Positions 57,383 through 64,000 of a DNA stretch of 64,000 nt are shown piece by piece. Origin of the DNA: Psoroptes ovis (Eukaryota > Arthropoda > Arachnida > Sarcoptiformes > Psoroptidae); assembly GCA_002943765.1 (NCBI GenBank), contig PQWQ01000005.1, forward strand, positions 1,426,001-1,490,000. The letters are read 5' to 3'. Under the pieces are notes generated by a model. That model saw only the letters and a list, made by a program, of their open reading frames with translations. It had not been told where the DNA came from and did no database searches. The position numbers and the translations under genes are program-made. Every line of letters begins with the position of its first letter. Position 1 is the stretch's first letter.

Positions 57383-60300
57383 TTTTACTATTTCAAACAC
57401 ATCACAATGTAACCCAATATGTTTGAATTTCAATTGAGTTTCAATTTAAGTTGAATTGATGAAATTTGCTTCGACAATTTAGCGATGATTCATACGATTT
57501 TGATAAACGGAAATCGAACAGTTGCAGTATTGAAAAAATTGGTCAAAATTCAACGAAAAATCAATTTCAATTCAAACAAGTTGTAATCAAATTTAAAATT
57601 CAGATTTTAAAATTTCAAGCAGAAAATACGAATGAAAAAAACCAGATACAATGTCTCGAACCAAATCTAATTGATTCACAGGCCGCTATGAGATTACAAA
57701 TGGATTTGATTCCCCCATTTGAAAATGTTATCAAATGTGGACCTTTTCATTTCGAAAAAAATGAAATTTTCTTGTTTGCTTATCATGAATCGATTTGATT
57801 ATCATTTCTTCATTTTTTTCAGTGTATTAAGTGCTTGCAATTTTGATATAAAATCAATTTAAATCAATCGACGATTGTCTTCAAATTCATATCTCAAAAT
57901 GAATTCAAATCAAATCCAATTCAATTTGAATGGAAATTCATTGTTTTATTCGACCAAAGAAATGAAAGACTGGCGAAACGATATGGTGAAATCAATTAAT
58001 GTCATTTATTTGATTGAATCAAAAAAATAGATTGACGAACTTGAAAATCATTTCAATAGAAAATCATGATTTTATCTCAATCCAAATTTTGAAAAAAATT
58101 TCGTAAAATTTCGGTACAACAGATGGCGCGTTGATCACGATTTTGAATTTTAAATTCAAAATTTTCAATTGAAATTTTCCCGCCCGTTTGAAATCAAGAA
58201 AAAATTCGAGTCATTCAAGAAATTCAATGGACCATTTCATATTGATTTCAGGAATAGAAACGGGATTCATTTACAACTATACTAACCTAATTCAACATTG
58301 ACGCATTAACTGCATTAACGCATTGATTGCTATAATTAACAAATTAGTCAAACATTACAAATCGCTTGTGATTAGTGAAAAACAAAAAAATAAAAATAAA
58401 AATAATTTTAAATGAATCAAAAAATATTTGTGTCAAAGTCACTCCAGTACATACAAACAATTTTGTATTATGATAATCAAATTTTTTTGATTAATTTTAA
58501 TCATTTTCAATTCTATATTCCATCATCATTCAGCAAAGACTTTGATTCGAAATTTTTCATTCAAAATCAATCGAAGAAAGAGCGATCACTGATTGTGAAT
58601 AGACATTGATCTCAATACGATCAACGCCGATTTTATCCCAAAAATTCGAATCTCTAATGATGTTGATGCATATCAATATTGTTAATTATTGCTGAATTAT
58701 CATTTGTAAATAAATTAATAAATTGTATGTTTGTGTATTCATGTCTGTAATGTAACAACTAGAGATTTATCAGGAAATTTTTATCAAAGAAAAAAAATAA
58801 ACAAAAATAAATTTCAAAATTCAAAATTTCGAAATGTATTAAGGCTATACAACATCGACAACGACAACAACAACAACAACATACAATGATGATTTGCTTC
58901 GAGAAGTTTACGATTGATGCATATGTGATATGATGATCATCATCATCATTGTTGATATATCCGATATATTTGTTTTAATTATTCATAGTGTATGCCATCT
59001 CATCATACATAGCTAAACATCCGAATAAACAAAAGTCAAATTAGAAGCGAAGAAATTGTGAAGAAAATCTTCATCGAACGCATCATCATTATCAACAGGA
59101 ATGGTGGCCATTCAACGATAATCATAATAATATTAATATAATCATATTAATCAACGATATATATCATTGATCAATCGTGGAGCCAATGATGATGTTGATG
59201 TTGATGTTGATGATGATGGTGATGATGATGGTCAGGAAGAAAAACGACGAAACGAAATTCGAATAAATTCAAACGACGAAAATGTGATTCGTAGCGGAAG
59301 GATTTCACTTTATGTGAATGCGTTTCTTCACTAATTTCAAAACTATTTTGAATGAAACATAACAAGTTTTGTTTTAGTTCGTTCTTCAATCGCTTACGAT
59401 CCGTTATATTCAAGTTTTTTTTTTGTTTTTTGTCTTGATTTTTCTTAGCTGATTACGATTTCAATGTATGCCAATATTATCATATTTATCATAGAGAAGA
59501 AGAAATGTTTTTTTATTTTGTTTGTAATTTTCAAATGACTTTTCGCTTGCAGTTCAATCAAACAGCTGAATAAGAGAAACGAAGACAGAGACTGACACAC
59601 ACAGAGAAATTGAGACCGTAGTGAAAAAAACAAGGCAAAAACACGACTTTGTACAACTTTACACGACAGCTTATGCTGGACATGAGCTAAGAAATATTTC
59701 TGTTGACTTAATTGTGTGTGTGTTCAAGATCCAAAATTGAACAAAATTGTTTTCAACGAAAACATCGACGACGCATTTTGTATTTGTCTTGTTATGTGTT
59801 TGTTTGTTGTTGAATGGTGAATTTTGTGAATTTTAATGTGTCCGAAAAAATGATCTGATTGCTTCGATGCATTTTCAGTGAAAAATCATCGAAACGCTCA
59901 TCGTAATCCATCAATATCCGTGATCCACGGCTACGGCTACAAGTTTGAAGACATCAAATTGTAGTGTTTAGCGACCAAAAACCAGTGTTTCACTGACCAG
60001 CAAGCGAAAACATCTTCAAATCATATGCAAATCGCCATAATCGAATCATCTGAATTGATCAATGCACCCATAAATTCAATTTTAATTGTGTGATACATAT
60101 TTTCGTTGATAATTTCAATGATAATAATCGATAATTTATTTAAAAATTATTTTTATCATTAAATGTGACAAGGAAATACATGAATATCACCATCATCATC
60201 GCGCATTCATCAACCCATTTATTTTAGCCATCATTGATAATTTTGAAGAATTGACCAATTGATGAAGTGATCAATGATTACTAGTTTTGAGCATTTTTCC

Positions 60301-60679
60301 TTGATATTTTTGCCAATTTTCTCGATAATTTTTTCATTTTAATTTCATTTTGCACCGAGAAAAAAAACATTTTCAATCATTAATCAATCGTGATCAATCA
60401 ATCAATCGATTGTTCGAGTTATTTAAAATTGAATATCAATGATTTGATCGAAGAAAGATCTCCTTGATGATTTCGAGCCAGAACAAAAACAGTTTGTGTG
60501 TATAAATATCAGAAATTTTCATTTCACTTTATCATCAGCCACATGATCGTACTGATTGATTAATTCGGTGAATTTTCATTTCTCAGTGGATAATATCGAT
60601 CAAGGAGAGTGAAACGCGTAATCGAGCATCCATCAAATCATCAATCATCGAATATTTGAATTAAAAATAATCAAAAACA
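57383..60679. other. Long intergenic region, upstream of iGluR-like (-) and TTC39 (+) genes
   Basis: Contains a 110-codon ORF at 57466-57798 (+; basic and Gln/Asn-rich start, PPFENVIKCGPFHFEKNE end), a 44-codon ORF from about 57,897 (NGNSLFYSTKEMKDWRNDMV) and a 65-codon ORF at 58412-58609. They might be exons of one unrecognised gene, or chance. 58,850-59,000 and 59,170-59,240 hold CAA/CAT-type simple repeats. 59.5-60.68 kb is likely 5' UTR or promoter of the TTC39 gene. Confidence 0.4.
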
Positions 60680-63600
60680 ATGGATCAACACGAATACGAA
60701 TCATCTGATCAAGATCAAAATGATCAATCAATTAATAATTATGATAATAATCATTATAATCATCAACCACCAACAATAATGTCATTAGATGAAAGTATAA
60801 TGAAAAGTAAAAAATGTGTAGAATTAATTATCGATAATCGTTATATGGATGCTGTTGAATTAGCATCAAAATATTCATCGAATTCATTATATCATTCACA
60901 TTGTCATGCAATGTTATTATTTTTTAAAGTTTATCTTTCATTAGAATTGGTATGTTTATTGAAAATGCTTGATATTATAGTCTTTGTTTGATCATAATTA
61001 ACAATTTCGAATGATTTCCCTTAAATAACCCTCGTTTTTACTCATTTATTTATTCAATCACCCTTACATTCGTAGCCTGAAGTGAAAAAAGCAGAAGAAG
61101 CATCACAACAAACGATAAAATTATGTGAAGATATACGATCATTAACATTACGTGATAATTTTTTTGTTAAAATGTTTTTAGATCATGATTATAATCAATT
61201 TAGTGATGGTAATTTGATTTAAATTTAATTGATTCGATCAAATGAATATCATGTAACCGTATTTTGTTTTCGTTTTTATCTCTTCTTACCCCTTTATCAA
61301 TCAATTAAACATTAAACAGAAGAATTACATGCCGAATTAATACGTGCTGAACAAACAATATTTGCAACATTAACTGAATTTTTTGTCGATCAAAGTATAT
61401 TTGTATTGATGAAAGTTTCATATCGTTTACGATCAGTTTATATGATGTTTAAGTGAGTATTTATTTTTTTTTAAAATAAAAATTTCAGTGAATTCAATGA
61501 CATTCAAATAATTCAACATATGGAAAATCAATGATGATTGTAAGAAACAATCTCTTATCATTCGAAAAGATCACTGACCTATTGTGAGTTTGAATTGATG
61601 ATAATTTTTCACATTTTTTTTCCATGAAATTATTTTGTCATTTACATTGAATGTTATTACGAAATAGCTGGATGATTTTGTTTTTTTTGTTTTGTTTTGT
61701 TTCTGTTCCTGATTGATCAATGCAATGAGATTTAGCAATGATTAATTATCGCTATGTTAGTTAATTCAGTGGATATTGTCTTCTGAATTGAATGAATTAT
61801 CGAATAATTTCAGCTTATAATTATCTTATTTTTTTTAATTAATTTCTCCCCATTTTAATTTTCCCTCAAAAAGATCATTTGCAAAAATATTAGATACAAA
61901 ACAATGGTCAAGTGAAATATCGTCATCAACATTCACTACCGGTGTTAAGCTAGGTTTAGGAATTTATAATTTAATGTTTTCAATGGTACCCGAACGTTTA
62001 ATGTCAATATTATCGATGGTCGGTTTTAAAGGTTCAAAATATGAAGGTTTAGCATTGTTACGTGAAGCAGGCGATGCAAATGATTTACGTTCATTTGTTG
62101 CACAAATGATTGTATCATTATATGAATGTTATTTAGATCAAATGTGGAATGTACATACAACAAATACAATTAATACTGTTAATTATATTCAAAATGGTTT
62201 GAAAACAAATTCAATGGTAAATTTATGATTATGATTAAATTTGACAAATTTTTCAATTTTATCCCTGAAAAAATTTTTCTTCCAATCCGTTTCATATTCA
62301 ATAGTCAATATGGTATTCATTGTTCAAAGGTAGAATATCATTGATCGAACACAATTTACCGCAAGCAATCAAAGATTTTGAAGGCTGTGTACGGCTAAAA
62401 AATTGTATCGACATTAAACAATTGACAACATTATATCATTGGGAATTGATGTGGTGTTATGCGTAAGTGTTGTTTCATTTTTACAATCAATTAAATGATT
62501 TTAATCCAAAACATCATTCGATGGCGATCTATCGATATATATATATTAATTCCGTTATTTCGTAATCTCCCTATCCTCGCATAAATAGACTTGAAGGTGA
62601 TTGGAAAAAAGCAACACAAATTTGTAATGATTTACGTAACATGTGTGTATGGTCAAAATCAACATTATGCTATTTGGAAGCTTCATTTCGTATAATGTGT
62701 GTTGAAGTAAAATTATTAGATGATCAACAAAGTAATGGTAAAAAACATGGTAACAAAAATAAACAACAACGTAATAAACAGCAACAAACAGCCAAATTAA
62801 CAAATAATAATAATAATAATAATAATGATGAAATCGATCCGATCATCAAACGAGAACAAGATAAAATACATGATCTATTATTGTAAGTTGTTTTGAAGAA
62901 AAACATGTTCACTTGCCACGATTTGCTTGCTCAAGGAGTTACACAATGATTCAGCTGAATCAATGTTTTTGGCCACACAAAAAAAAACAAGTATCTCTAA
63001 ATTTCTTAATTTTTTTTGAATCATTCAGGAAATTTTGATTTCCTGTCTTAATCAGCCATTTGTTTCAGCTGATATCTCTGATATCGTTGATTGTAACATG
63101 TACAATCAATGATTTTACGAAATTCAATTTTTCATTTTTCTTAAGAACAAAATCTTTTCCGTATCGATTAATTAATTTTCTTTTTTTTTAATATATATTT
63201 CCATTAATTTGATCGGTTTATTTTTTATTTTTATTTTTTTGAAAAATGCACACAGACAAGTGCCTGAAAAAGTTAAACGCTATGCTGGACGTCGATTACC
63301 GATGGAAAAATTTGCATGCGAAAAAGTGATTAAATATCAACAAGAAAATCGTTTATCATGTCCAGCTTATGTATGTTTTATTAGATATTTGAACTCATTT
63401 TTTCAATTTAGACTGACCGATTCAATACTTAAATTAATTCATTCGATAACAGGAATTGTTCATCGCTTGGAATCATATCACATTTATTGAATCACAAGAA
63501 CAATATTTAATGAGAATAATAAATCATTGTGATAAATATTTGAAAAAATATCGTTCAATTATTGAAAATGAAAGTATTTACCTTCTGTTACTGGTCAAAG

Positions 63601-64000
63601 GTTCATGTTATCGGCTATTGAATCGTTTAGATGATGCTAAAATATGTTTGAGTGAAGTGATCAAGAAGTAAGCATTCAGATGTTTAGATGTATGTGTCAA
63701 TGCTTTTTGCTAATTTTCCGTTTGTTTTATTTTTATTCAAATCCATTATCATTATTTCGATAAAAGTAAAAAATTAATCAAACACGATAGACATATTTAT
63801 TCATTCGCTTGTCTAGAAATGGGTATCGTATTGATGGGACAAAAATTATTCGATGAATGTTTACAAAGGCTATTGGATGCACGGCAATCGATCAAAAAAG
63901 AAGATCCAATGGAATTGTTTGTACAATTTCGTGTCGGTAAAGCATTACGAATGATGAAACGTTTACGTGGTGATGATCAAAATAATCATGGTAGCATTGA
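60680..64000 (+). CDS. TTC39: TTC39-family protein (tetratricopeptide/IML2-like), exons 1-9, 3' partial
   Basis: Start MDQHEYESSDQ. Exons: 60680-60949, 61076-61208, 61320-61452, 61874-62216, 62305-62462, 62589-62882, 63256-63370, 63453-63667 and 63767-64000 (continues); all junctions are GT..AG and keep frame, ~630 residues so far. Family motifs in order: SLDESIMKSKKCVELI, KLCEDIRSL, RAEQTIFATLTEFF, FTTGVKLGLGIYNL, MVPERLMSILSMVGFKGSK, GLALLREAG, WYSLFKGRISLIEHN, YHWELMWCYALEGDW, RYAGRRLPMEKFACEK, YELFIAWN, KGSCYRLLNRLDDAK, ACLEMGIVLM. In exon 6 a basic Gln/Asn/Lys-rich insert (NGKKHGNKNKQQRNKQQQ) lengthens the loop. Likely a cytoplasmic TPR scaffold; TTC39 proteins have been linked to lipid metabolism. 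Intact as far as seen. Confidence 0.9.

Noticed and set aside
59171..59413. 80-codon minus ORF with a His-rich tail
   Set aside because: The tail is a translated (ATG/ATC) simple repeat; no homology signal and no splice or promoter context.
1..64000. tRNA and rRNA genes
   Set aside because: I looked for GTTCRANNC-type B boxes with a cloverleaf around them and found no convincing case by eye; a tRNAscan run would be decisive.

Overview
The window is AT-rich eukaryotic DNA. It has short spliced introns (about 60-120 bp, GT...AG), Asn/Asp-rich insertions in conserved proteins, and arthropod-type mobile DNA: a Ty3/gypsy-like LTR element and hAT-type, piggyBac-type and long-TIR short elements. 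The gene content fits a compact arthropod genome: conventional PKC, CYP3-like P450, 7TM chemoreceptor-like genes, small secreted helical proteins, an iGluR-like ligand-binding protein and TTC39. An astigmatid (house-dust-type) mite is my best guess; the species is inference.

Left part (1-12.4 kb): the 3' end of a conventional protein kinase C (+); a divergent CUT/homeobox gene with one Onecut-like CUT domain, two homeodomains and an IQ motif (-); an unrecognised multi-pass membrane protein (-); a three-exon cytochrome P450 (-); and a single-exon HSF-type DNA-binding protein (+). Middle (12.7-33.5 kb): a 5'-truncated non-LTR retroelement with a 16-bp target duplication; three 7TM chemoreceptor-like genes (14.1, 17.0, 25.6 kb); a transposon-derived gene with a 72-bp minisatellite in frame and a degraded inverted second copy; a short-chain dehydrogenase; a DDHD-domain phospholipase A1; and a broken small secreted protein gene.

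Right part (34-64 kb): a 4.5-kb LTR retrotransposon whose two 188-bp LTRs look identical, in an ATAT target; a fourth chemoreceptor-like gene whose last exon overlaps, antisense, the first member of a tandem array of seven small secreted helical-protein genes (40.4-54.5 kb, all minus strand). The array contains an apparently perfect 2,921-bp tandem duplication that carries retrotransposon gag relics, plus three classes of non-autonomous DNA transposon. Beyond it lie another small secreted protein gene (55.2 kb), an iGluR-like ligand-binding protein with no channel pore (56.3 kb), and the first nine exons of a TTC39 gene running off the right edge.

Most notable: the pore-less glutamate-receptor-like protein; the CUT plus double-homeodomain protein whose first homeodomain lacks Asn51; the array whose repeat unit carries pieces of two neighbouring genes; and four separate coding regions broken only by a one-base change in an A/T run. 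The last may be a real decay pattern or an assembly error. Splice sites were placed by eye from reading frame, homology between copies and GT/AG; no transcript evidence was available.
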